Position numbers and translations under genes: made by a program
Notes under the pieces: model-generated
Seen by the model: only the letters and a program-made list of their open reading frames with translations
The model's database searches: none
What the model was told of the DNA's origin: nothing
Assembly: GCA_963817395.1 (NCBI GenBank)
Contig: CAWFOC010000002.1
Coordinates: 17,233-81,232 of the forward strand
Direction of reading: 5' to 3'
Length of the DNA stretch: 64,000 nucleotides
DNA from: CAWGYQ01 sp963817395
GTDB lineage: Bacteria; Acidobacteriota; Vicinamibacteria; Vicinamibacterales; CAVPJW01
In this document: positions 1 through 10,400 of the stretch, piece after piece
How the letters are laid out: every line of letters begins with the position of its first letter
Position numbering within the stretch: the stretch's first letter is position 1

Positions 1-1
1 T

Positions 2-313
2 CACGCGCAAGGTCAGCCTCACTCGCAATGCCGGCGGCAACGAGCGTACGAGCGCGCGACGCATCGACGCGAGATCGGCAGACGTCCAGTCGGCGGCATA
101 CTCACCAGCGCGGGCCATGACATCTTCATACGACGGGCCTTCGAGACGCAGGAAACTCAAGACGGCCGACAGCTGTGCGAGCCCGATGCGGCCATCGCGC
201 AGGCCTTCCGGGTTCAGCCAATTCTCGTAGAATTCCAGTCTGCCCGGCAGGATGTCGGCAATGCCTTGGTGCAGGCTGGCCACGAGCACGCGCCCGATTC
301 CCGATCCGCTCAT
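2..313 (-). CDS. conserved hypothetical protein, 5' part only
   Basis: The start ATG at 313 opens a frame that stays open to the left edge, so only about the first 104 residues are present. The peptide begins MSGSGIGRVLVASLHQ and contains an acidic/aromatic stretch (GRLEFYENWLNP) followed by helix-rich sequence. It looks like a small cytoplasmic globular domain. It reminds me of acidobacterial 4-vinyl-reductase/heme-NO-binding-like proteins, but nothing here proves that, so no function is assigned. It is divergent from mobA with only 23 bases between the two start codons, so both promoters would have to lie inside this gap or inside the genes. I see no clear Shine-Dalgarno (AAAAATG context). 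Confidence 0.55.
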   Translation of the reverse strand, partial: MSGSGIGRVLVASLHQGIADILPGRLEFYENWLNPEGLRDGRIGLAQLSAVLSFLRLEGPSYEDVMARAGEYAADWTSADLASMRRALVRSLPPALRVRLTLRV

Positions 314-336
314 TTTTCTGGTAAGGTTACGACCGG

Positions 337-984
337 ATGTGGACGGCCGCCATTCTCGCGGGCGGGCGCGCACGCCGCTTCGACGGGCGTGACAAATCCC
401 GACTCGTCCTCGACGGTCGAACGATTCTCGAGCGGCAGCTGGCGCGCTCGGCTCGATTCCCGAGCAGGTCCTGCTGGTCGTCTCGGAGCCTCCGCCGACG
501 ATACCACCAGGCGTGATCGTGACGACCGATTTGCACCCCGGCGCCGGCCCCATGGGAGGGCTCTGGACGGCGCTCAGCGTCGCACGAACCGAACGTCTGC
601 TGGCGCTCGCCGCCGACATGCCATTTTTGACGCCGGCATTCCTCCACTGGCTGACCACTCGCGGCGCGACCGCTGACATCGTCGTACCTCGCACGGACAT
701 GGGGCTCGAGCCGCTCTGCGCCACCTACAGCCAGGCCTGCACGGGCCTGCTCCGGTCCGCGCTCGATCGCGGGCGCTTCGAGCCTTCACGAGTTTATCGG
801 GGCGAATCGTGAGACCCTCCAGGTGACCGAGCTGTCCGATGAGGATATTCGGACGTTCGATCCGGACGGGCGACTGTTTCTCAATGTCAACACGCCGGCA
901 GACTATGCTCGTGCGTGCGAACTCGCGGGCGGCTCGATCGACGAACCCCGCCCGCAAACGGACCGTCACACCGTGATCGGTTGA
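337..984 (+). CDS. mobA: molybdenum cofactor guanylyltransferase MobA (two frame breaks)
   Basis: MobA transfers GMP from GTP to molybdopterin, giving the Mo-bis-MGD cofactor precursor in the cytoplasm. The N-terminus carries the nucleotidyltransferase signature LAGGRARRFDGRDK at about residues 7-20. The middle carries GPMGGLWTAL and ADMPFLTP (Asp of the metal site), and the C-terminus has the family ending FLNVNTPADYARA. These three pieces lie in different frames: 337 to about 470, about 480-800, then about 800-984. The frame shifts once and shifts back, giving roughly 215 residues, close to the normal family length. Because all motifs survive, I read this as two sequencing indels rather than a pseudogene. 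The downstream argS begins 60 bases later on the same strand. Confidence 0.82.
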
Positions 985-1044
985 GAGGCGGCGCTCAGGC
1001 TCGAAAAGCGTACCGCACGATCCAGAGCCAGTCAAACCAACGAC

Positions 1045-3058
1045 ATGATTCTTCCCGTTCAGCATGCGCTGCGCGCACGCATCGCGCAGACGCTCGACGA
1101 TCTCTATCAGCTCCCAGCCGGCTTCCGGCCCGCTATCGCCATCGAGTTCCCACCCGACCGGCGCTTGGGAGACCTCGCCACGCCGGTGGCGTTCGAACTG
1201 GCGCGAGCGCTCCGGCGCGCACCACGCGCGATCGCCCAGGAAATGGCGGGCGCGCTGGAGGCAGCCACCGGGCTGCGCGCGGAAGCTGCCCCGAGCGGCT
1301 ATCTCAATTTTTTCCTGGATCGTCGAGCGTTTCTGCTCGAGCGACTCCAGCCACGCGGGGCCGTGGCGGGCGACCCGTCGAAGAAAGCGATCGTCGAGCA
1401 CACGGCCATCAATCCGAACAAGGCCGCGCATGTGGGACATCTGCGGAACGCCGCCCTGGGCGACACACTCGTACGCGTGCTGCGTTTTCGGGGCGTTCCG
1501 GTGGAAGTACAGAACTACATCGACGATACGGGCGTGCAGGTGGCCGACGTCGTCGTCGGGTTCCAACAGCTCGAAGGCAAGACACTCGACGAAGTGCGCG
1601 ACGCTCTCCGACCAGCCGCGCTTCGACTACTACTGCTGGGATCTCTACGCGCGCGTGACCGAGTGGTACGACGCTGACCGAGCGCGCCTGACGTACCGTA
1701 CCGCGGCGCTTCATGCCCTCGAGGAAGGCGACACCGATGCGGCGCGTATGGCGAATCTCATCGCCGACCGCATCGTCCGTCGTCACCTGTTGACGATGGC
1801 GCGGATGAACGTGGGCTACGACCTTCTGACCTGGGAGAGTCACATCCTGGCGCTCGAGTTCTGGAGCCGCGCCTTCGACATCCTCAAGACGTCGGGTGCG
1901 GTGTTCCTTCAGACGCAAGGCAAACTGGCGGGCTGCTGGGTGATGCGCATCCCGGACGACGAGAACCACGCGCCGTCGGACGGCGAGCCAGCAAGCGCCG
2001 AGGGAGAAGGCGACGAGCGAGAAAAGGTGATCGTCCGATCGAACGGCACCGTGACCTACGTCGGCAAGGATATCGCGAACCAACTCTGGAAATTCAACCT
2101 GCTCGGCCGGGACTTCCATTACCGCGTGTTCGAGACGCGGCCAGAGGGCCCGTTGTGGGCCACGAGCAGCGTCCCGACACCCGAAGAATCGAAGGCTCCG
2201 CCGTTCGGCAGGGCGTCGGCCGTCTACAACGTGATCGACGTGAGACAGTCGTACCTGCAGAAGCTCCTCAAACAGGCGTTAGCCATGCTGGGCTATCCGC
2301 ATGAGGCCGAGCGATCGACTCACTTCGCGTATGAGATGGTGGCGCTCTCCCCCGCGACGGCCCGGGCGTTGGGATACCTCGAACACCAGGACATCGAGGA
2401 GAAGAAGACTTTCGTCGAAGTGTCCGGACGCCGCGGGCAGGGCGTGAAGGCCGACGATCTGCTGGATCGCCTGGTCGATCGCGCACGGGCCGAGGTGACA
2501 GCCCGGAACCCGGAGCTCGAGAGTCAGCAATCGGATCGAACAGCCTCGGCGATTGCCGTTGCGGCCGTGCGCTACTTCATGATCAAGTTCTCGCGCACGA
2601 AGGTTATCGCGTTCGACATCGACGAAGCCCTGAGCTTCGAGGGCGAGACTGGCCCATACCTGCAGTATGCGGTCGTCCGCGCCAATAACATCTTCCACAA
2701 GCTCTTCGAGCGAGACGGTGTCACCGAAGCCGAGATGTTCACGGCGTTGGGCGAGACGCCCGCGGACGAGATCGCAGGCGACCTGGCCGGAGGGCACGAT
2801 CTGTGGGCGCTCGTGCTCGAGGCTTCCCGGCTCGATGAGATCGTCGAACAGGTGGTTCGAACACTCGAGTTCTCCGTACTGGCCAAGTACACGTTCGGCC
2901 TCGCGCAGGCCTTCAACGCGTTCTACCATCGCTATTCCATCCTGAACGAGGACAACGTTCCCGCACGCCGCTGGCGCGCGGCCGGTGTGAGTTATGTCCG
3001 AAACCAGCTCGCCCTGACGCTGGACCTCATGGGTATCGAGGTTCCTGCGAGGATGTGA
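1045..3058 (+). CDS. argS: arginyl-tRNA synthetase (one frame break)
   Basis: Class Ia aminoacyl-tRNA synthetase charging tRNA-Arg. It starts with the ArgRS-specific N-terminal domain. The HIGH-equivalent motif HVGH sits inside AINPNKAAHVGHLRNAALGD (around residue 133). The C-terminal DALR anticodon-binding domain ends in a typical LTLDLMGIEVPARM. The first 190 residues or so are in one frame. Near 1600-1610 the frame changes and the rest continues to 3058, giving about 670 residues. That is longer than the usual 550-600 because of a charged insertion near 1970-2030. The stop overlaps the next gene by four bases (GTGA), suggesting translational coupling. Confidence 0.93.
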
Positions 3059-3765
3059 GGCGTGCAGCCATGGCGCCCGTGATTGGTATCAGCGCGTGCC
3101 GCAAGCTGACCGATTACCTCGAGTCGGTACGTCGAGCCGGAGGAGACCCGCGAGTACTCGATGTCACGGAAGACACGGCTGCCGCCGTAGCCTCCGTCGA
3201 CGGACTCCTGCTCACCGGCGGCGAGGACGTCGATCCCGCGCGCTACGGTCAGCCCGCCCACCCCACGCATCGGTCGGCCGAGGAAGGCCGCGACGAGTTC
3301 GAGATTGCCCTCACCACCGAGGCGCTGAAGCGTGACATGCCTGTCCTCGCGATCTGCCGCGGCGTCCAGATCCTCAACGTCGCTCGTGGAGGCACGCTCC
3401 TGCAGGACATCCCTTCCGAGGTCAGCGGACCGATCGATCATGCCGTCCAGTCGCCCCCCTTCGCGATCGCGCACGAGGTCTGGATCTCCTCGGGCAGCCG
3501 GCTTTCGGAGCTGATGCGTGAGACGCTCTCGGGGAACGACGCATGCCCGGTGAACAGCCGCCACCATCAGGCGGTCGATCACATCGCGTCAGGCTTCAGG
3601 GTCAGCGCCACGGCACCCGACGGCGTCATCGAAGCCATTGAATTGCCTGACGCCCGCTTCTGCCTCGGCGTCCAGTGGCACCCGGAGAACTTCTGGCGAA
3701 CCGGCGAGTTCAGGGCACTCTTCGAGGGCCTCATCGAAGCCTGCCGCCGGCCCCCCGGGACATAA
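3055..3765 (+). CDS. class I glutamine amidotransferase / gamma-glutamyl-GABA hydrolase-like (peptidase C26)
   Basis: A 236-residue class I glutamine amidotransferase of the PuuD/peptidase C26 group. These hydrolyse gamma-glutamyl amide bonds without a synthetase partner. Visible features: LLLTGGEDVDP (oxyanion region) near residue 52, nucleophile Cys101 in LAICRGVQ, an HH pair at 170-171, and the catalytic His209/Glu211 in GVQWHPE. GTG at 3055 overlaps the argS stop. An ATG at 3070 in the same frame is a possible alternative start and would lose five residues. It forms a two-gene unit with argS, although no metabolic link is obvious. The substrate is not predictable from the sequence. The convergent methyltransferase gene ends four bases downstream. 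Confidence 0.85.
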   Translation: MRRAAMAPVIGISACRKLTDYLESVRRAGGDPRVLDVTEDTAAAVASVDGLLLTGGEDVDPARYGQPAHPTHRSAEEGRDEFEIALTTEALKRDMPVLAICRGVQILNVARGGTLLQDIPSEVSGPIDHAVQSPPFAIAHEVWISSGSRLSELMRETLSGNDACPVNSRHHQAVDHIASGFRVSATAPDGVIEAIELPDARFCLGVQWHPENFWRTGEFRALFEGLIEACRRPPGT

Positions 3766-3769
3766 GACA

Positions 3770-5057
3770 TCAGGCGGCGGAACGTTGCAGCACGGCCAGG
3801 ATCTCGACATGGGCCGTGTTCGGAAACAGGTCAAGCGCCTCGAGGTGCTCGAGCGCCGTAGCCGGCCTCGAGTAGCGCGCGAACATCACGCGCCAGCGTG
3901 GCGGCATCGCAGGACACATAGACCAGCCGCCTGGCTCTCGTCGCCGCCAGCGCGGCACGCGCCTCCCGCGACAGTCCCGTCCGGGGAGGGTCTACGACAA
4001 GCGTGGTTTCAGGTGCCGGTGCACGGCGGCGGAGGAAGTCCTCGACGGCAAGGTGCGCCGTCGTCAATCCATCACCGAAGGGCTGGGCGTTCGCCCGCAG
4101 GTCGGCGGCACTGACCGGATCGCCTTCGACCGCGGTGACGGGTCCTCGACCGGCCGCCGCCAATGCCGTGGCAAACAGACCCACGCCGGCATACAGATCC
4201 GCGACGGCCCCGTCGCCCGCCCACTCCACGACGCGGCTCGCCAAGGTCGACACCAGGTAGCGATTGCCTTGAAAGAAACTGCGCGGGCTTCGTCTGAGCC
4301 TGGCCGTCGAGGAACCAGCTCGCGCCGTCGTGACCTCGATTTCGTCGGTCACATATGGCTCACCATGGGCGGTGACGATTTCTGCCGCACCGAGACGATT
4401 GGCGCTTAGCCCCGAAACACCCGGCACGATGAGACGACGGAGACGACTGTCGTTCATCTCGCGTGCCTCGATGTGGATGGCGCGCTCGCTCGCCTGGCAG
4501 TTCTCGGTCAGCTCCACCGACAAGACACCGTCCCACTGCTGGCTTCGAATCTGCTCGGACAGCCGGTCGATGACGCCGATGGTCTCATCGAGCAGCTGGC
4601 CGCTCTCGACCGGGTCGCAGATCTCGTGAGTCCCTTCCCGATAGAAGCCGAGTCGGTCTCTGCCAGCGTGCAGCCGCGCGCGCATGCGATATCCATGCTC
4701 GGGTGAGGGCAAGACTGTGAGCGCGGGCTCCGGCGTCATCCTGCCAATCCTTCTGAGCGCGTCGCGCACAACCTCGCTCTTCAGCTCGAGCTGCCTGGAA
4801 TAGTCGATATGCGCATAGTCGTTGCCGCCGCAAGGCCATCGCCTGGATGCGGACCGGCGATCGGCGTGCGGCGCCGCAACCTCGATCACGTGTGCGTAGG
4901 CGACGTCCCGCGTGGCGCGATCGACGTGTACCGTGACGCGCTCGCCTGGTATGGCGCCACTCATCAGCACGACCTGCCCGTCATGACGGCCGAGCATCCA
5001 GCCGCCTGCGACAGGCTTTTCCGGAGTGAGAGCGATTTCGGTGCCGGCGCGCAGCAT
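3770..5057 (-). CDS. RlmD/TrmA-family tRNA/rRNA uracil-5-methyltransferase (one frame break)
   Basis: SAM-dependent methyltransferase of the TrmA/RlmD (RumA) family that makes 5-methyluridine in rRNA or tRNA. A TRAM-like N-terminal domain (residues ~1-60) precedes the Rossmann domain. That domain contains ADLYAGVGLFATALA (SAM binding), VDPPRTGLS, and the catalytic Cys in VSCDAATLARD. The C-terminal LDLFPNTAHVE motif lies in another frame, so the reading frame breaks near 3850. The total is about 428 residues, a normal length. Of the four cysteines that bind the 4Fe-4S cluster in RlmD, only two are evident (WPCGGND and HEICDPV), so the cluster is probably absent. It is the last gene of a long leftward run. 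Choosing between rRNA and tRNA as target is not possible from sequence alone. Confidence 0.85.
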
Positions 5058-5069
5058 GACGGGAGACGT

Positions 5070-5779
5070 TCAGTCGAGCGCGAAACGTGGTAGTCCCGCA
5101 CGCTCGCGGAGCATGCGCTGCACCGATACGTTCACCGCGTGGCGGTAGGTGTCGTCGGTCATTCGCGTCCTGAACGCACCCAGCTCTTGCTCAGCTTCTC
5201 GAACGAGCCTGGCCTTGGCGTCGGGAGTGATCGATTCCTGGAGAACGGACACGAGATCCTCGTCGAACGACGACAGTCGATTGAGGATTCGTTCGCGCTC
5301 GTGACCGCGCGCGCGACTGGCGGCTTCGCGCAGCCCGTCCAGCTCTCGCACGACCCGCTCGAGCGCGAGATCAAGTGAGGTATCGATGGCACCCGACCGC
5401 AACGCCGTCGTCTTTGCGATGAGTCGATCGATGTGCGTCCGCAGGCCTGGCCGCCGGCGCAGCCGCTCGAGATCCGAGCTCTGTCCATCCACCGATTCGA
5501 CTGTCTCTCGCACTCCAACGGCGCGCCGCCATTGGTCGAACAGCTCGAAGACGTCGGCTTCGCAGAAATCGATCTGGACGGGGCGTCGGCGTGGACCCTT
5601 CGAGTAGTACCCGCTCGAAATGGCGATCGATGCCGCGCAGGGTAATCGCGAGCGGAATCCCCCGCTCGGCCCAGCCTCGCACACGCTCGAACGATGGGCC
5701 GACGATGCGGATGAGATGCCCGTCGTTCTTTCGACAGAGATAACGTTCGATCTCGCGGCAGTACCTGATCGGGTTCCAT
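5070..5779 (-). CDS. conserved hypothetical protein (frame break)
   Basis: I do not recognise a named family. Joining two frames near 5590 gives about 230 residues. The first part reads RYCREIERYLCRKNDGHL and VRGWAERGIPLAITLRGIDR. The second is a largely helical, charged domain ending RERAGLPRFALD. Two cysteines occur near the N-terminus, and there is no signal peptide or membrane segment. The start is uncertain: an ATG at 5779 precedes the conserved part but is itself one frame away from it, so a second indel probably lies near 5770. The gene sits between coaX (34 bases upstream) and the uracil methyltransferase, in a tight leftward operon, which suggests a cytoplasmic housekeeping role. Confidence 0.6.
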
Positions 5780-5812
5780 CGGCGGCGTGGACGCGCGGCC
5801 CCTGGAAGGTCT

Positions 5813-6592
5813 CTAGAGGCGCTGGCGGTCCCAGATGATGCGCAGGCCGTTCAGCGTCAAGTCAGGTGACACCCGTTGAATCACGGTCGTCTCGGGCGCA
5901 ATGACCTCTGCCAGCCCGCCCGTGGCCACGCACATCACCGGATCGCCCAGCTCACGGCGGATCCGGCCGACCAGACCTTCGACCATGTCGACGTAGCCGA
6001 AGAACAGCCCTGACTGCATCGACGCCACCGTGGTCCGGCCGATGATGTTCGCGGGCTTTCTGACCTCGATGCGCGGCAGCCGGGCCGCGCGCTGAAAGAG
6101 CGCATCGGCCGAAATCTGGATGCCAGGGCAGATGACTCCGCCCAGATACTCGCCCGCCGCGGAAATCGCGTCGAAAGTCGTCGCCGTCCCAAAGTCGACG
6201 ACAATCACCGCGCACCCGCCCGGGCGGCCGAACTCCTCGAACGCCGCCACGCCGTTCACAATGCGATCGGCGCCCACCTCGGCGGGGTTCTCGTAGCGAA
6301 TGGGCATGCCAGTGAACACGGTCTGATCCACGACGAGCGGTGCCACGCCGAAGTATCGTTCGGACATCGTGACGAGCGAGGGCGTCAACGGCGGGACGAC
6401 CGACGCCACGATCACGGCGTCCACGGCTGACGGGTCGAGTTGTTCCCGGGCGAAGAGCTGCGTCAGTACGATCCCGATCTCATCCGCCGTTCGCTCGCGT
6501 AGCGTCGCCAGCCGCCAGCTGTGGACCAGCCGCGGCCCGTCGAAGACGCCAGGCACGATGTTGGTGTTCCCCACATCTATCGCGAGCAGCAC
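5813..6592 (-). CDS. coaX: type III pantothenate kinase
   Basis: CoaX phosphorylates pantothenate, the first committed step of coenzyme A synthesis. The type III enzymes need a monovalent cation and resist feedback by CoA. The 259-residue protein has the acetate/sugar kinase fold motifs in order: LAIDVGNTN (phosphate 1) at residue 3, YENPAEVGADRIVN near 100, VVDFGTATTFDA near 130, and VATGGLAE near 220. The length is normal and the frame intact. It follows birA after seven bases. That pairing (biotin ligase plus CoA synthesis) is common in bacteria and also fits the methylmalonyl-CoA mutase genes upstream. Confidence 0.95.
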   Translation of the reverse strand: MLLAIDVGNTNIVPGVFDGPRLVHSWRLATLRERTADEIGIVLTQLFAREQLDPSAVDAVIVASVVPPLTPSLVTMSERYFGVAPLVVDQTVFTGMPIRYENPAEVGADRIVNGVAAFEEFGRPGGCAVIVVDFGTATTFDAISAAGEYLGGVICPGIQISADALFQRAARLPRIEVRKPANIIGRTTVASMQSGLFFGYVDMVEGLVGRIRRELGDPVMCVATGGLAEVIAPETTVIQRVSPDLTLNGLRIIWDRQRL

Positions 6593-6599
6593 TGATCCC

Positions 6600-7421
6600 T
6601 CACACCCACTCGATGTCTGCCGACGTCACTCGTACAAGCCCTCCGCCCGGTCCGCTCACGAGCAACGCACCGTCTTCGTCGATACCGGCCGTGCGCCCGT
6701 CGCGCCAGCCGGCTTCGGTCCGCGATCGCACGCGCGATCCCATTGCCGAGGGTGACAGCTCCGACCAGCGGCTCAGAATAACATCGTACCGACCGGCGCG
6801 CAGGTCACCGAAGCGCGCCGCCAGCCCGGCGAGCGCTTCGACGAGCACGACGGCACGGGAGACGGGGGCGCCCTGCTCTGCCTCAATCGACGTCACGTGA
6901 GACACGAGATCCGCCGGCCACTGGACGGTGCGCAGGTTGATGCCGAATCCGAGAATGACGTAGTCGATGCGCCCCTGCTCGCTGACCGCCTCCGCCAGAA
7001 TGCCTCCGAGCTTGCGGCCGTTCACCTGCAAATCATTGGGCCACTTGAGCGTCGGCGTGAGGCCGCACGCCGCAGCGATGCCCTCCGACAGCCCCACGCC
7101 CGCGGTGATCGTGATGAGACCCGAGGCACGCGACTCGTCGTTCGTCTGATCGAGGCCTCGCAGCACGACTGACGCATACAGACCGGCGCCGGGCGGGGAG
7201 AACCAGCTGCGGCCGCGGCGTCCGCGGCCGGCGGTTTGAGTGTCGGCGACGACGATGGTGCCGTCCACGGCGCCACGCGCGGCCAGCTCGGATGCGAAAT
7301 CGTTCGTCGATGCGACGAGCTCCTCGAAATGACAGGTCGAGGCGAAGTATCCCAGACGAGGCCGCGCCCATTCGATCGCTTCGCGCAGGTCCTCGTGCGG
7401 CCAGGGGCGGGCCGGGCTCAT
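6600..7421 (-). CDS. birA: biotin-[acetyl-CoA-carboxylase] ligase
   Basis: Attaches biotin to the biotin carboxyl carrier protein through a biotinyl-AMP intermediate. The 273-residue protein has the biotin/AMP loop GRGRRGRSWFSPPG near residue 70-85, KWPNDLQVNGRKLGGILAE around 125-145, and a C-terminal SH3-like BPL_C domain ending near ADIEWV. There is no N-terminal helix-turn-helix, so this is a class I ligase that modifies carriers but does not repress transcription. The start ATG at 7421 overlaps the stop of the ValRS fusion by four bases, so translation is likely coupled. Biotin-dependent propionyl-CoA carboxylase would feed the mutase genes upstream, although no carboxylase is in the window. 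Confidence 0.94.
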   Translation of the reverse strand: MSPARPWPHEDLREAIEWARPRLGYFASTCHFEELVASTNDFASELAARGAVDGTIVVADTQTAGRGRRGRSWFSPPGAGLYASVVLRGLDQTNDESRASGLITITAGVGLSEGIAAACGLTPTLKWPNDLQVNGRKLGGILAEAVSEQGRIDYVILGFGINLRTVQWPADLVSHVTSIEAEQGAPVSRAVVLVEALAGLAARFGDLRAGRYDVILSRWSELSPSAMGSRVRSRTEAGWRDGRTAGIDEDGALLVSGPGGGLVRVTSADIEWV

Positions 7422-10400
7422 CGACTGGAGATGGGCTCGCCGCCGGCAACCGGATCGACGAGCTGGATTTCAACAATCTCGAACGACTCACCGGACTCGA
7501 GGTCGAGAGCTTCGATGGCGCCAGCGGCCCGGACGTCGGCTTCGGCCTTGCGGAGCGCGCTCAGGCGTGACGAATCGCCGCGGACGGCGACCCGCCGAAC
7601 CTTCGTGTTCAAGGGACGCTTCTCCTCAGACTTCCGCTTGCGCACCTCGCCCAGCACCAATGCCGCGGTGTCGAGCGTCATGACGTCTGCCTCATCCTCA
7701 TGGCCGATCGACCCGCGAATCTCCTGCACCGTTGGCCACGACGCCTTGTGAACGGACCCCGGCTGCCACCACGACCAGACCTCCTCGGTGACGAACGGGA
7801 GAAACGGCGCGAGCATGCGCACGACTACGCCGAGCGCAACGACCAGGGCGCCATTCGCCGAACCGGCGGCCTCCGCGCCGTGATCCCCATAGCGGCGGGC
7901 TTTGACCAGCTCGAGGTAGTCGTCACAGAGCTGCCAGAAAAAGCCTTCCGTGACCTCCAGCGCGCGCGCATAGCTGTAATTTTCCAGCTGGTCTGTCGCG
8001 TCCACGATGACGCCAGACAGCCGGGTGAGCATGCCCCTGTCGATCGGCATGGTGACAGGGCCAAGCGGATCGGGCTTGGACAAGATGAACTTGCCGGCAT
8101 TGAGCAGCTTGATCGCAAGCCGCCGCCCCACTCGCATCTGGCCGGGCTCGAACGCGGTGTCCACACCCGGCCCGCCTCGCGCGGCCCAATACCGCACGCC
8201 GTCGGAGCCGTGCTCGTCGAGCAGCGCGTGCGGCGTGACGACGTTGCCCTTCGACTTCGACATCTTCTTGCGATCGGGATCCAGAACCCACCCGGAGATG
8301 GCCGCGTGCGTCCACGGCAGGGTGTTCGCCTCGAGGTGCGACCGGAGCACGGTAGAAAAGAGCCACGTGCGAATGATGTCGTGCGCCTGTGGCCGGAGAT
8401 TCATCGGAAACGTCCGCGCGAACAGATCGGGATCGCGCTCCCACCCGCACACAATCTGAGGCGTCACCGACGAGGTCGCCCACGTGTCCATCACATCGGG
8501 ATCCGCCACGAATCCACCAGGCCTGCCCCGGTCGGCGGGGGTGAAACCTTCGGGCACATCGGTTGATGGGTCGATGGGCAGAGCGGACTCCGGCGGGATC
8601 AGCCGCGCGTCGTAGTTCACGGCCCCGTCCTCGCGCACGCGATACCACACGGGAAAGGGAACGCCAAAGAACCGCTGGCGGCTGACACACCAGTCGCCGT
8701 TCAGCCCGTTCGTCCAGTTGTCGAAGCGCGCTCGCATGTATTCCGGGTGCCACACCAGCTCCGCGCCGCGTTTCAGGAGCGCGTCCCTGAACTCGATGGT
8801 TCGGAAGAACCACTGGCGGCTCGTGACAATCTCGAGTGGTCGATCACCCTTTTCGTAGAACTTGACGTGGTGCGTGATCGGGCGCGGCTCACCGATCAGG
8901 TCGCCGCTCTCGCGCAGCAGCTCCACGGCGCGGGCACGTGCCTTGACCGCCGAGAGCCCGGCGAGCTGGTCGTAGGCCTGCTGCGCGGCGGCCGGGTCGC
9001 GCGACTCCCATCCCCGCGATCCCCAGCCGACAGCCCCCAGCGCGCCGTTGGGTTGAATGACGGCGCGCACCGGCAGGGACAGCTCGCGCCACCACGTCAC
9101 GTCGGTGATGTCTCCGAACGTGCAAATCATCGCCAGGCCGGTGCCCTTTTCGGGATCGGCCAGCGCATGCGCTCGAACCGGCACGGTAGCCCGGAACAGC
9201 GGCGTCACGACCTCACGACCGATGAGCGAGCGGTATCGCTCGTCGTCGGGATGCGCGACGAGCGCCACGCACGCCGGAACCAGCTCCGGACGTGTGGTCT
9301 CGACCTCGACGAATCCATCGTCCTGGCACGCAAAGCGGAGGCGGTGATATGCGCCGGCGAGCTCGCGGTCCTCGAGCTCCGCTTGCGCGACGGCGGTGCG
9401 AAAATCCACATCCCACAGCGTCGGCGCTTCGATCTGATACGCCAGCTGCCGATTGAGCAGCCGCAGAAACATGAGCTGGGACACTCGTTGTGCATCGCGG
9501 CCGATGGTTGCATAGGTCATCGACCAGTCCACCGAAAGCCCGAGGTGCCGCCAGAGATCCTCGAACGCTTTCTCGTCCTCGGCGGTCAGCCGGGCACACA
9601 GCTCGATGAAGTTCGGCCGCGAGATCGAAATCGGTTTACCTGGCTTGTCGGGCGGCGCGAATCCGGCATCGTAGGGAAGCGAAGGGTCGCAGCGCACGCC
9701 GTAGTAGTTCTGCACCCGGCGCTCGGTTGGCAGACCGTTGTCGTCCCAACCCATCGGGTAGAAGACGACCTTCCCGCGCATACGCTGAAACCGCGCGACG
9801 ATGTCCGTGTGCGTGTACGAGAAGACGTGGCCGACATGCAGCGACCCACTGACGGTCGGCGGAGGCGTGTCGATCGAGTACACGTCGCCGCGCGCAGCCG
9901 AGCGATCGAAGCGATACGTCCCATCGGCCTCCCACAACGCTCTCCACTTCGCTTCGAGTCCCTCGAGCGCCGGCTTGTCGGGGACACGGGGCGCAAGCGA
10001 GGTCTGCCGGGGTTCGGCCGATGTCGCGTCGACCTGGGTGCTCGCGCGTGGATGTGCCGCGCCCGCCGTCTCGCCTGGGATGGCGCGCTCACTCAGCCGC
10101 TCCAGCACGCGTTCGACAATCCGCTCGATCAAAACGGCGTCGTCCGGAGTGGCGGAACCCAGCGGAGCGGCTTCCGCCACCGCGCGAATGGCCACCGATG
10201 TCGCGGTCGATCGGCCGGCGGTGTTGGGCGCCGATGGGGCTTCGAGGCGCGCGAAGGCGGCCTCGAGACGGGTGAAGAGCTCTTCAGGCGATTCTCCGCT
10301 GGACACCTCCGGTCCAACGCGGTCCGCATCGCTGACCGTTGGCGCCGCGAGGCTGCCTGCCAGCAATTCCTGGACGCGCGCAATCACGGCCTGAGGGTCG

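Noticed and set aside
1590..1680. Programmed frameshift in argS
   Set aside because: No slippery sequence with pseudoknot is evident, and similar breaks occur in many unrelated genes, so a sequencing indel is simpler.
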